Below are positions 37,173 to 45,161 of a stretch of DNA of 64,000 nt, piece by piece (within the stretch, counting starts at the first letter, position 1; every line of letters starts with the position of its first letter). The DNA is from Salipiger marinus. Its GTDB lineage: Bacteria > Pseudomonadota > Alphaproteobacteria > Rhodobacterales > Rhodobacteraceae. Made by a program: the position numbers and the translations under genes. The notes below the pieces were generated by a model. The model was not told where the DNA came from. It was given only the letters and a program-made list of their open reading frames with translations, and made no database searches. The stretch covers positions 62,001 to 126,000 of the forward strand of contig NZ_FNEJ01000011.1 in NCBI RefSeq assembly GCF_900100085.1. Reading direction: 5' to 3'.

Positions 37173-38149
37173 AGCCAGTGCTTCCATTTGAAGAAAAGAT
37201 AGGTGCCAAGCGCCGAGGCCAGCATCAGCCCCAGCACCGCAGGATAGCCCCAGCCCCGGTCGAGCCCGGGCATGGTGGCAAAGTTCATGCCATAGGCCGA
37301 AGCGACCAGCGTCGGCGGCAGGAACAGCACCGCCACCACCGACACGATCCGCACCGTGGCGTTCTGCGCCAGATGGATCATGCCCAGCGTCGCATCCACC
37401 GCCAGCCCGACCCTTGCCGCCAGAAAATCCGCATGCACGGCAAGCGCCGCCAGATCACGCAGCTCCGCCTTGACCAGCGCCTTCAGCCCCTGCCCGTCCC
37501 GGGCGGCGGCAAAATGGTTCAGCGCGCGGTCAAGCGTGGTGGTGGCGGTGCGCACCCGGCTCAGCCGTTCGCCCTGCAGCCCCACCTCCTCCAGCGTTTT
37601 CTGCAGCAGGTCGGGGCGGTTGGCGGCATGGCCGGAAAACACCCGGCGCCCGGCTTCGTCCAGCACCCGGCCCGCCTCTTCCAGACTGTCGGCAAGCGAG
37701 CCCACGATTTCCGCCATCAGCCCCAGAAAGATGCGGTCCGGCGTGGCGCAGCCCGCAGGCCCCTGACCGGCGCGCAGCGGATAGGTTTCAAAGGCGCGCG
37801 GCAGATGGTGGCGCACCGTGATCAGCCGCGAGGGCTGCAGCACGAAGGTCACCGGCCCCGCGATCACATGGCCGTCCGGATCGCGCCCGGGCAGCACCAC
37901 GGTCAGATAATCGGCGCCATCCTCGTGATAGAGCCTGCTGGAGATCTCGATCTCTTCCATTTCCGACAGCGTCGGCACATGGATGCCAAGCCCCCCCACC
38001 GCCGCCACCTGCCCCGAAAGCGGGCGATAAAGATCGACCCAGACCGCATCGGCGGGCAGATCGAAGGCCAGCGTCGGCTCTGCCAGAGAGGGGTTTTCGG
38101 TGATGACCCGCGACAGGCCCGCCCCGGTGCTGCGATAGGCAAAAAGCAT
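37169..38149 (-). CDS. CorA-family divalent cation channel inside the phn operon
   Basis: A 326-residue CorA-type protein. A large N-terminal cytoplasmic domain (about residues 1-265, with the long helix region LSRVRTATTTLDRALNHF) is followed by two C-terminal transmembrane helices. The signature after the first is YGMNF (the GMN selectivity motif). CorA proteins pass Mg2+ or, in the ZntB branch, Zn2+. It sits between phnK (one base upstream) and phnL (four-base overlap), so it is made with the C-P lyase proteins. It may supply Mg2+ for the ATPases and kinases, but substrate is not fixed by sequence. This place in a phn operon is unusual. Confidence 0.88.
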   Translation of the reverse strand: MLFAYRSTGAGLSRVITENPSLAEPTLAFDLPADAVWVDLYRPLSGQVAAVGGLGIHVPTLSEMEEIEISSRLYHEDGADYLTVVLPGRDPDGHVIAGPVTFVLQPSRLITVRHHLPRAFETYPLRAGQGPAGCATPDRIFLGLMAEIVGSLADSLEEAGRVLDEAGRRVFSGHAANRPDLLQKTLEEVGLQGERLSRVRTATTTLDRALNHFAAARDGQGLKALVKAELRDLAALAVHADFLAARVGLAVDATLGMIHLAQNATVRIVSVVAVLFLPPTLVASAYGMNFATMPGLDRGWGYPAVLGLMLASALGTYLFFKWKHWL

Positions 38150-38150
38150 G

Positions 38151-38921
38151 TCAGACCTGCAGAACGCTCGACACCAGAAGCTGGGTATAGCCGTGCTGCG
38201 GATCGTCCAGAACCTGATCGGTCAGCCCGCTTTCCACCACATGCCCGCCCTTCATCACCATCAGCCGGTCGGCCAGCAGCCGCACCACCGCCAGATCATG
38301 GGTGACGATGACGGCAGAGAGCCCCATCTGCCGCACCAGCCCGCGCAGCAGATCCAGAAGCCGCGCCTGCACGCTGACATCCAAGCCGCCGGTCGGCTCG
38401 TCCATGAACACCAGCCGAGGCCCGGTCACGAGATTGCGCGCGATCTGCAGCCGCTGCTGCATCCCCCCCGAAAAGGCGCGCGGGCGGTCATCGACCCGGT
38501 CGGCGGCAATCTCCACCCGGCCCAGCCAGTCGATCGCCGTCTCGCGGATGTCGCCGTAATGGCGGGCGCCGACGGCCATCAGCCGCTCGCCCACATTGCC
38601 ACCCGCCGATACGCCCATGCGCAGCCCGTCGCGCGGGTTCTGGTGGACAAAGGCCCAGTCGGTGCGCGCCAGCATCCGCCGTTCGGGTTCCGACAGCGCC
38701 AGCACGTCGCGCGGCCCCTCGGCGCGGGTGTCAAAGATCACGCGGCCCGCATCGGGGGCCAGATGCCCGGCAAGACAGGACAGCAGCGTGGACTTGCCCG
38801 ATCCGGATTCCCCCACAATCCCCATGACCTCGCCCGGCCACAGATCAAAGCTGACATCGCCGCAGCCCAGCCGGGCGCCGTAGCGTTTGGTGACGCCTTC
38901 CACCTTCAGCAGCGGGGTCAT
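38151..38921 (-). CDS. phnK: C-P lyase ATPase PhnK
   Basis: A 256-residue ABC ATPase that docks on PhnJ in the C-P lyase core complex. Walker A is GESGSGKST, the signature is FSGGMQQRLQ, and Walker B is LVFMDEPTGGLD. It overlaps phnJ by four bases and is followed after one base by the corA-like gene. Confidence 0.95.
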   Translation of the reverse strand: MTPLLKVEGVTKRYGARLGCGDVSFDLWPGEVMGIVGESGSGKSTLLSCLAGHLAPDAGRVIFDTRAEGPRDVLALSEPERRMLARTDWAFVHQNPRDGLRMGVSAGGNVGERLMAVGARHYGDIRETAIDWLGRVEIAADRVDDRPRAFSGGMQQRLQIARNLVTGPRLVFMDEPTGGLDVSVQARLLDLLRGLVRQMGLSAVIVTHDLAVVRLLADRLMVMKGGHVVESGLTDQVLDDPQHGYTQLLVSSVLQV

Positions 38922-39787
38922 GCCGCATCCTCCTCGGACGAAAGCGCGCCGCGAAAGCCCCGCGCGCGGCGGGTCGCGCAGTAATCGGTGTCAGAGCAGA
39001 CGAACATCCGCCCGCCTTCGTCATCCATGATGACCTCGTCCAGATAGCTGCTGCCCGATCCGCACAGGTCGCAGTCATGATCGGCCTTGCTGGGATCAAA
39101 GGGATGATCCTCGAAATCGAGGCTGACCACCTTGGTATGCGGCGGCAGCGCGTAGATGCGCTGTTCGCGGCCCGCGCCGAACAGCTGGATCGCGGCACTT
39201 TCCAGCCGGGGATTGTCGAATTTGGGAATGGGCGACGGGTCCATGACATAACGCCCCTCCACCTTCACCGGATAGGCATAGGCGGTGGAGATCGCGCCGT
39301 TATGGGCGATGTCCTCGTAAAGCTTCACATGCATGAGCCCGTATTCCTCCAGCGCGTGCATCTTGCGGGTCTCGGTCTCGCGCGGCTCAAGAAAGCGCAG
39401 CGGTTCGGGGATGGGCACCTGATAGACAAGGATCTGCCCTTCGGTCAGCGGGGTTTCCGGGATGCGGTGGCGGGTCTGGATCACGCTCGCCTCCTCGGTC
39501 CGGGTGGTCACCGCCACGCCGCCGGTGCGTTCGAAAAAGCGCCGGATCGACACGGCATTGGTGGTGTCGTCGGCGCCCTGATCGATGACCTTCAGCACGT
39601 CGTCGGGGGTCAGGCAGGCGGCGGTGACCTGCACGCCGCCGGTGCCCCAGCCATAGGGCATCGGCATTTCGCGGCTGGCAAAGGGCACCTGATAGCCGGG
39701 CACGGCCAGCCCCTTGAGGATGGCGCGGCGGATCATCCGCTTGGTCTGCTCATCCAGATAGGCAAAGTTATAGGCGGCGTCGGTCAT
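38918..39787 (-). CDS. phnJ: Alpha-D-ribose 1-methylphosphonate 5-phosphate C-P lyase PhnJ
   Basis: A 289-residue radical SAM enzyme that cleaves the carbon-phosphorus bond. The family's unusual C-terminal cluster ligands are Cys239, Cys242 and Cys264 (HDCDLCGSG and FVCSDTDYC), and Cys270 matches the thiyl-radical Cys272 of E. coli PhnJ, all shifted by exactly two residues. Thus the active site looks complete. The GWGTGGVQVTAACL region near residue 46 is also typical. Its start overlaps the stop of the uncharacterised 132-residue gene (ATGA). Confidence 0.97.
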   Translation of the reverse strand: MTDAAYNFAYLDEQTKRMIRRAILKGLAVPGYQVPFASREMPMPYGWGTGGVQVTAACLTPDDVLKVIDQGADDTTNAVSIRRFFERTGGVAVTTRTEEASVIQTRHRIPETPLTEGQILVYQVPIPEPLRFLEPRETETRKMHALEEYGLMHVKLYEDIAHNGAISTAYAYPVKVEGRYVMDPSPIPKFDNPRLESAAIQLFGAGREQRIYALPPHTKVVSLDFEDHPFDPSKADHDCDLCGSGSSYLDEVIMDDEGGRMFVCSDTDYCATRRARGFRGALSSEEDAA

Positions 39788-40182
39788 GGTTCCTCATCTT
39801 CCTCGGCAAAGAGGTAAATCTCGCCCCAGACGATCTCGTCACCGAGTTCGGGGTCGCTGAAGGCTTCCAGCAGGGACAGATCAGGCGATCCGTCCTCGTC
39901 CAGCGGCAGGTCGGAGGGCTGGGCGATCAGCTTGATGTCCTCGATGGCCCCCGCCACGCCGCCGCATTCGGTGACATGTTCGGAAAGCAGCACCTCGGCT
40001 TCGGCGGCAGAGGTCGCGGCAAGGCAGATCCACAGCACCGCCAGCACCACGTCGCCTTCCGGCTCGTCGCCAAAAAACGGGCAGTCGGTGCCGGGCATGC
40101 GGATCACTTCCACCAGCCCGCAATACCAGTCCTGCCCGTTGGGCAGCGCGGGAAGTTTTGCTCCGAAATAGGCCTTGGTCAT
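39784..40182 (-). CDS. Uncharacterised acidic protein coupled between phnI and phnJ
   Basis: The 132-residue product has no family I recognise. It has no signal peptide; one moderately hydrophobic stretch (VVLAVLWICLAATSAAEAEV, about residues 45-64) looks like a buried helix rather than a membrane anchor. Cys are at 21, 34, 53 and 73, in settings MPGTDCPFFGDEPEGD and HVTECGG. The last 45 residues are very acidic (LPLDEDGSPDLSLLEAFSD, FAEEDEEP). The start ATG (40182) overlaps the phnI stop and its stop overlaps the phnJ start, both as ATGA, so it is translated in step with the C-P lyase core. A role in assembling or protecting PhnI/PhnJ is possible but is inference from position only. Confidence 0.8.
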   Translation of the reverse strand: MTKAYFGAKLPALPNGQDWYCGLVEVIRMPGTDCPFFGDEPEGDVVLAVLWICLAATSAAEAEVLLSEHVTECGGVAGAIEDIKLIAQPSDLPLDEDGSPDLSLLEAFSDPELGDEIVWGEIYLFAEEDEEP

Positions 40183-41261
40183 GTCGCGGGATCCTTTGCT
40201 GTCATGGCATCCGCACGCATCCGGCGCACCAGTTCCAGTTCGGACTGAAAATCGACGTAATGCGGCAGCTTGATATGTTCGAGAAAGCCGGTGCCCTGAA
40301 TGTTGTCGGCATGGGCGAGCACGAATTCCTCGTCCTGAGCCGGGGCGCCGGTATTTTCCTCTCCCAGTTCCTGCCAGCGCAGCGACCGATCCACAAGCGC
40401 CATGGAAATCGCCTTGCGTTCCGTCTGTCCGAAGACCAGCCCGTATCCCCTTGTAAACTGGGGCGGTTCTGTCCTTGACCCCGAAAACTGGTTCACGGTC
40501 TCGCATTCGGTCAGCGTGACCTCTCCGATGCAGATGGCAAAACCCAGTTCGGGGATCTCCATCTCCACCTCCACCGCGCCGATGCGCAGCTCCCCCACGA
40601 AAGGATGGGTGCGCCCGTAGCCGCGCTGGGTGGAATAGGCCATGCCCAGCACGAACCCCTCGTCGCCCCGGGTCAGCGCCTGCAGCCGCAGCGCGCGGCC
40701 CGCCGGATATTCCATCGGCTGCCGGGTCATGTCGGGCGGCGTGTCCTCGGTGCGAACTTCGTCCTGTATCAGCCCGTCCTTGTTCAGAAATTCCGTCACG
40801 CGCGGCGTGGGCTCCTGCCGCGGCTCCGCCTGCCGCGCGCGCGGCGCCTCGCCCTCGGCGGCCAGGGCAAAATCCAAGAGCCGGTGCGTGTAATCGAAGG
40901 TCGGGCCCAGCACCTGACCGCCCGGCACGTCCTTGAAGGTGGCGCTGACCCGCCGGTCGCAGCGCATGGCGCCGGTATCGACCGGGATGGACACCCCCAG
41001 CCGCGGCAGCGTGGTGCGATAGGCGCGCAGCAGGAAGATCGCCTCGATCAGATCGCCGCGCGCCTGCTTGATCGCCAGCGCCGCCAGATCGGGATCGTAA
41101 AGCGAGCCCTCCGCCATCACCCGGTTCACCGCCAGCGTCATCTGTTCGCGGATCTGCTCCAGCGTCAGTTCCGGGACCGCAGGATCGCCGCGGCGTTCCT
41201 CGGCCAGCCAGTCATGCGCCGCCTCGATGGCGCGCTCGCCGCCCTTGACTGCCACATACAT
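40179..41261 (-). CDS. phnI: C-P lyase core subunit PhnI
   Basis: A 360-residue core subunit. With PhnG, PhnH and PhnL it replaces adenine of MgATP by methylphosphonate; PhnI alone is a nucleosidase. Family features include MYVAVKGGERAIEAAHDWL at the start and AMRCDRRVSATFKDVPGGQ. I chose ATG 41261, which overlaps the last base of the phnH stop (TGATG); the frame opens 72 bases earlier inside phnH. Confidence 0.95.
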   Translation of the reverse strand: MYVAVKGGERAIEAAHDWLAEERRGDPAVPELTLEQIREQMTLAVNRVMAEGSLYDPDLAALAIKQARGDLIEAIFLLRAYRTTLPRLGVSIPVDTGAMRCDRRVSATFKDVPGGQVLGPTFDYTHRLLDFALAAEGEAPRARQAEPRQEPTPRVTEFLNKDGLIQDEVRTEDTPPDMTRQPMEYPAGRALRLQALTRGDEGFVLGMAYSTQRGYGRTHPFVGELRIGAVEVEMEIPELGFAICIGEVTLTECETVNQFSGSRTEPPQFTRGYGLVFGQTERKAISMALVDRSLRWQELGEENTGAPAQDEEFVLAHADNIQGTGFLEHIKLPHYVDFQSELELVRRMRADAMTAKDPAT

Positions 41262-41836
41262 CAGGCGGCCTCCACTTTCGTGCTGCGGGGAAGTGCGGCG
41301 ATGTCGTCGCCGCAGGTAAAGAACGCATCCCAACCCAACGGGAACAGGGCATTATTGCGCTGAAACGCTGCGGTCTCCGGCAGGCTCAGCCGCGCCTCCG
41401 TGGCGATGCCCGGCCCGGTCAGCCGCGCGCCATCCGGTGCCAGCCTGTCCATCTCGACGATCAGCGTCACCGCCCGGTCGGGATATTCGGCGGTGCCGAT
41501 GCGGAACCGCTCCAGCGGTGCCAGTGCCGCCCAAGATCCCAGCGCAAACATCGCCTCCTCCGCCGGAACCAGCGGCGCGCCCAGATGGAAGGCCACCCAG
41601 TCGCGCAGCGCGGCGCTGTCGCTGCCCTGTGCCAGATGCAGCGGCGTCTCGCGGTCGCAGAGCGTCAGCAGCAGCACCGACGCGGCCCCCGACAGGCCCG
41701 GCGCCTGCGCCCCCGTCACCGGCGCGATATGGCCAGGGCGCGCCATCACCTCGAGTGCTGCGCGAAACGCCCGCGCCGCCTGCACCGGCGCGTCGGAAAA
41801 TCCGCCCGTCAGGGCCTCCGTGGTCGGCATCGTCAT
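41261..41836 (-). CDS. phnH: C-P lyase core subunit PhnH
   Basis: A 191-residue subunit of the (PhnGHIJ)2 core complex. PhnH has a fold related to PLP-dependent transferases but lacks the cofactor; recognisable stretches are VQAARAFRAALEVMARPG, LTLCDRETPLHLAQG and LPLETAAFQRNNALFPLG-like at the C-terminus. It overlaps phnG by four bases and phnI by one. Confidence 0.93.
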   Translation of the reverse strand: MTMPTTEALTGGFSDAPVQAARAFRAALEVMARPGHIAPVTGAQAPGLSGAASVLLLTLCDRETPLHLAQGSDSAALRDWVAFHLGAPLVPAEEAMFALGSWAALAPLERFRIGTAEYPDRAVTLIVEMDRLAPDGARLTGPGIATEARLSLPETAAFQRNNALFPLGWDAFFTCGDDIAALPRSTKVEAA

Positions 41837-42282
41837 TCTCCCCGCACCATGGTAAAAAACTCCACCTTCGTGGCGGCGGCCTTGGCGGCGCGCTCATGGC
41901 GCCGCGCGGCCTCCTCGGCGGCCAGCACCTCCAGCACCTCGGCCCGGATCTCGGCCGCACGCGGCCCCGCCATCAGCGCATCCACCAGCGCCGCGCGTTC
42001 GGCATGAGCCCGGTCGCGCCCCATCACATGGGCATGGCCGGTCTCGCCGCTGGCGAGCCGCAGCGTGCAGCGCGTCACCGTCATCTCGCCCAGATTGAAC
42101 GGCGCGCCGGTGCCGCCCGTCCGCCCGCGCAGCATCACGCCGCCGGTTTCCGGCACGCGCAGCCAGTCAAAGCCCGGCAGCGCCCGCCCCGCCATCAGCG
42201 CCGCCAGCCGTGCCGCGGGCGCCCGCGCCAGAAGCCCCATCCAGCCCTGCCGGGCCGCCGTTTCCGTTTCGGTTCCGCTCAT
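41833..42282 (-). CDS. phnG: C-P lyase core subunit PhnG
   Basis: The 149-residue product contains RQGWMGLLARAPAARLAAL, ETGGVMLRGRTGGTGAPFN and MGRDRAHAERAALVDAL, all typical of PhnG. It is the first gene of a nine-gene operon (phnG-H-I-orf-J-K-corA-L-N) in which every junction overlaps or is one base apart. A candidate Pho box and PhnF-type operator lie in the 112 bases shared with divergent phnF. Confidence 0.93.
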   Translation of the reverse strand: MSGTETETAARQGWMGLLARAPAARLAALMAGRALPGFDWLRVPETGGVMLRGRTGGTGAPFNLGEMTVTRCTLRLASGETGHAHVMGRDRAHAERAALVDALMAGPRAAEIRAEVLEVLAAEEAARRHERAAKAAATKVEFFTMVRGE

Positions 42283-42300
42283 CTGGACACCTTGCCGATC

Positions 42301-42326
42301 TGTCTAGGTTCCTATACAACTAGACA
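42301..42326. promoter_or_regulatory. Inverted-repeat operator candidate for PhnF
   Basis: TGTCTAG (42301-42307) and CTAGACA (42320-42326) form a perfect 7-bp inverted repeat with a 12-base spacer. On the minus strand TTGTCTAG is followed directly by TTGTATAG, a near-perfect direct repeat. The position between phnG and phnF fits autoregulation by the GntR/HutC-type PhnF. Confidence 0.6.
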
Positions 42327-42367
42327 AATACTAGGCGCGACTCGCCCCCGACGGCAAGCGCCAAAGC

Positions 42368-42385
42368 GTGAAATTTCAATGACAG
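42368..42385 (-). promoter_or_regulatory. Candidate Pho box of the phnG operon
   Basis: On the minus strand CTGTCAT is followed after TGAA by ATTTCAC, two heptamers 11 bases apart as in PhoB sites (consensus CTGTCAT). The first is a perfect match, the second weak. It lies about 86 bases before phnG and overlaps the ribosome-binding region of phnF. Confidence 0.5.
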
Positions 42386-42394
42386 GAGCCCGCC

Positions 42395-43114
42395 ATGACC
42401 CGCAGCCCGGTCTGGTCGACCATCGCCACCACGCTGGAGGCGGAAATCGCGCGCGGCCATTACCGCGCGGGCGACAAGCTGCCCACCGAGGCGGAACTGT
42501 CCAGCCGCTTCGGGGTGAACCGCCACACCGTGCGCCGGGCGCTTGCCGATCTGGCCGAACGCGGGCTGGTGCATGCGCGGCGCGGCTCGGGCGTGTTCGT
42601 GCGCATGGCGCCGATGGATTACCCGCTGGGCGAACGGGTGCGCTTTCATCAGAATGTCCGCGCCACGGGCCGTCTGCCGGACAAGCGCATCCTGCGGCTG
42701 GAAACCCGCCCGGCAGATACCACCGAGGCGCAGGCGCTGGCCCTCGCCCCCGGCGATCCGGTGCTGGTGCATGAGGGCCTGTCGCTGGCGGGCGGCACGC
42801 CGGTTGCGCATTTCATCAGCCTCTTTCCGCAATCCCGCCTGCCCGGTCTGGCGGAGGCGCTGCGCGAGACCGCTTCGGTCACCGAGGCGCTGCGCCGCGC
42901 GGGTGTGGCCGATTACACCCGCGTCTTCACCCGGCTGACCGCCGAGCCTGCCAGCGCCACGCAGGCGCTGCATCTGAACCTGCGCGAAGGCGCGCCGCTG
43001 CTGCGGTCGGTGGGGCTCAACCTCGACCCCGAAGGGCAGCCGGTGGAACAGGGCCACACATGGTTCGCGGGCGACCGCGTGGCGCTGACCGTCAGCCCGG
43101 AACATGACGCCTGA
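42395..43114 (+). CDS. phnF: GntR-family phosphonate regulator PhnF
   Basis: A 239-residue HutC-subfamily repressor. The N-terminal winged helix includes YRAGDKLPTEAELSSRFGVN and RHTVRRALADLAERGLVHAR (about residues 30-65). The C-terminal UTRA domain (about 85-235) binds an effector. It is divergent from phnG and has the inverted repeat nearby. The start has CAGGAG 7 bases upstream. A second PhnM gene follows. Confidence 0.93.
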   Translation: MTRSPVWSTIATTLEAEIARGHYRAGDKLPTEAELSSRFGVNRHTVRRALADLAERGLVHARRGSGVFVRMAPMDYPLGERVRFHQNVRATGRLPDKRILRLETRPADTTEAQALALAPGDPVLVHEGLSLAGGTPVAHFISLFPQSRLPGLAEALRETASVTEALRRAGVADYTRVFTRLTAEPASATQALHLNLREGAPLLRSVGLNLDPEGQPVEQGHTWFAGDRVALTVSPEHDA

Positions 43115-43187
43115 GCGCGTCATGCCCCTGACACAGAGAGTCGGTAGAGACGGGAAAAACGCAGAGCAGGCAAGGCAGGTGACTTGC

Positions 43188-44369
43188 ATGACGGCCCAAC
43201 TTCCCCCCCTGCGCCTGACCGGCGCCACGATCCTGCGCGACGGCATGTTGCAGCGGCGCTCTCTGGTGATCGAGGGCGGTTTCATCAGCAAGGGCCCCCG
43301 GCCAGAGGTGGATCTGTCGGGCTATCTGATCCTGCCGGGCATCATCGACCTGCATGGCGACGCCTTCGAACGCCAGATCGCTCCACGGCCCTCAGCGCCC
43401 TTTCCCATCGCCTCGGGCCTGCGCGCCACCGACCGCGAGGCCGCCTCGCATGGCGTCACCACCGCATGGCTCGCCCAGTGCTGGAGCTGGGAAGGCGGCA
43501 TGCGCGGCCCGGATTTTGCCGAAGCCGTGCTGCGCGAACTGGACAGCTACCGCCCGCAGGCGCTCACCGACCTGCGGCTGCAGATCCGCTGCGAAACCCA
43601 TATGCCCGAAACCCGCGACCGGCTTCTGGCCGCCGTGACCCGGCACCGCGTCGATTACGTCGTGTTCAACAACCACCTGCCCGAAGCGCTGGAGGTGGCG
43701 GAACGCGCCCCCGGTCGGCTCGCCGCATGGGCCGACCGCGCGGGCGATGCGCCGCAGGTGTTCCGCAGCCGCCTGCAGGCGGCCAAGGACCGCGCCCGCG
43801 AGGTGCCGCGCCATCTCTGCGCGCTGGCCGAGGCCTTCGATGCCATGGACATCCGCTATGGCAGCCATGACGATCCCGATGGCGAGACGCGGGAATATTA
43901 CCGGCTCATCGGCGCGCGGATCGCGGAATTTCCCACCTCGGTCAGCGCCGCCAAGCTGGCGCGCGCCTGCAACGATCCGGTGCTGATGGGCGCGCCCAAT
44001 GTGGTGCGCGGCGGCAGTCAGGCGGGCAATGTCTCGGCGCAGCATCTGGTGGCGGCGGGGCTCTGTGACGCGCTGGTGTCGGATTACCACTATCCCTGCC
44101 TTGCCGAAGCGGCATGGGTGCTGGTCGACAAGGGCCTGCGCGGGCTGGCGCAGGCCTGGGCGATGATCTCGACCACGCCTGCGGAGATCATGGGACTTGC
44201 CGATCGCGGCACGCTGGACCATGGCAAGCGCGCCGATTTTGTGGTGGTCAACGAAGCCACCCGCGCGATCGAGGCCACGGTCAGCGGCGGGCGGCTCACC
44301 TATCTGGCTGGCGGCGCGGGGGCCCGCATGGTCTCGGCGCTACAGGAAACCCGGATGGCCGCGGAATAA
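43188..44369 (+). CDS. phnM: Second, divergent PhnM-like amidohydrolase
   Basis: The 393-residue product is a paralogue of PhnM, an alpha-D-ribose 1-methylphosphonate 5-triphosphate diphosphatase. The metal strand reads LPGIIDLHGDAFERQIAPRP, so HTDN of the classical copy is HGDA here. Shared elements are GITTAW-like HGVTTAWLAQCWSWEG, NDPVLMGAPNVVRGGSQAGN and DYHYPCLAEAAW. I chose ATG 43188; upstream ATGs at 43122 and 43104 are possible but not conserved-looking. It lies 73 bases after phnF. Having both versions in one locus suggests different substrates or conditions. Confidence 0.88.
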   Translation: MTAQLPPLRLTGATILRDGMLQRRSLVIEGGFISKGPRPEVDLSGYLILPGIIDLHGDAFERQIAPRPSAPFPIASGLRATDREAASHGVTTAWLAQCWSWEGGMRGPDFAEAVLRELDSYRPQALTDLRLQIRCETHMPETRDRLLAAVTRHRVDYVVFNNHLPEALEVAERAPGRLAAWADRAGDAPQVFRSRLQAAKDRAREVPRHLCALAEAFDAMDIRYGSHDDPDGETREYYRLIGARIAEFPTSVSAAKLARACNDPVLMGAPNVVRGGSQAGNVSAQHLVAAGLCDALVSDYHYPCLAEAAWVLVDKGLRGLAQAWAMISTTPAEIMGLADRGTLDHGKRADFVVVNEATRAIEATVSGGRLTYLAGGAGARMVSALQETRMAAE

Positions 44370-44457
44370 CCCGCCGCCGCCCGCACGCCTCCCGACCGCC
44401 GCTCGCCCTAGCGAGTTTTCCCGGACCCGCCCCAGCCTCGGCCCTTGCCGCGTCCGG

Positions 44458-44527
44458 CTTCATCTTGCCCCTAAACTCCGGGGGTGAATTGGCGCGGCAC
44501 GCGCCAAGAGGGGGCAGCGCCCCCTCC
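44458..44527 (+). repeat. Repeat family B, copy 3 (extended stem)
   Basis: The copy begins CTTCATCTTGCCCCTAAACT and ends with AGGGGGC-AGC-GCCCCCT. Its inner hairpin is TTGGCGCG-GCA-CGCGCCAA instead of TTGGCC-GCA-GGCCAA: both arms change together while the GCA loop is kept. It lies between the converging second phnM and hexapeptide acetyltransferase genes. Confidence 0.9.
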
Positions 44528-44543
44528 TCTGCCCACCCGAAAC

Positions 44544-45161
44544 TCAGCCGTGGTATTTTTCCAGAAACGCCTCGATCTCCAGACTGCGGAAATCCTCCAG
44601 CCGCTCGCGCAGCAGCGCGTGATCCCAGTCCCACCATGCCAGCGCGCTCAGCCGCTCGGCGATGGGCGGGGCAAAGCGCGGGCGCATCGGCGTGGCGGGC
44701 ACCCCGGTTACGATCCAGTAGGGCGGCACGTCCTTGGTCACCACCGCCCCCGCGCCCACCACGGCACCGTCGCCGATCGTCACCTCGGGGCGGATCACCG
44801 CGCCATGGCCGATCCATGTGTCATGGCCGATGCGGGCACGGCGCGACAGGCGGCGGGCAAAAAACGCCTCGTCCCGCGCCGCGTCGTCCCAGTAATCGCC
44901 CGAGCGATACAGGAAATGGTGCAGCGAGGCCTGCTGCATCGGATGATCCGTCGGCCCGACCCGCACGAAGCTTGCGATATTGGCGAACTTGCCCACGCTG
45001 GCATTGGCCAGATCGGCATAGCGGTCGCAGTAGGAATAATCCCCCATCTCCACATGGCTCAGCCGCGAGCCGCGCCCGATCTCGACCCAGCCGCCGAAGC
45101 TGCAGTCCGCGATCTCGCAGTCGGGATGGATCAGCGGCTCGCGTCCCAGCCGCGCCATCAC
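44544..45161 (-). CDS. Hexapeptide-repeat acetyltransferase of phosphonate operons
   Basis: A 205-residue left-handed beta-helix transferase of the group found in phosphonate operons. Hexapeptide repeats run from CEIADCSFGGWVEIGRGSRL to VTIGDGAVVGAGAVVTKDVP. The insertion loop HPMQQASLHHFLYRS carries the His used by xenobiotic acetyltransferase relatives. It overlaps the second phnE gene by four bases and ends the phnCDEE operon. It may acetylate aminoalkylphosphonates, as unrelated PhnO does in E. coli; this is inference. Confidence 0.85.
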   Translation of the reverse strand: MMARLGREPLIHPDCEIADCSFGGWVEIGRGSRLSHVEMGDYSYCDRYADLANASVGKFANIASFVRVGPTDHPMQQASLHHFLYRSGDYWDDAARDEAFFARRLSRRARIGHDTWIGHGAVIRPEVTIGDGAVVGAGAVVTKDVPPYWIVTGVPATPMRPRFAPPIAERLSALAWWDWDHALLRERLEDFRSLEIEAFLEKYHG

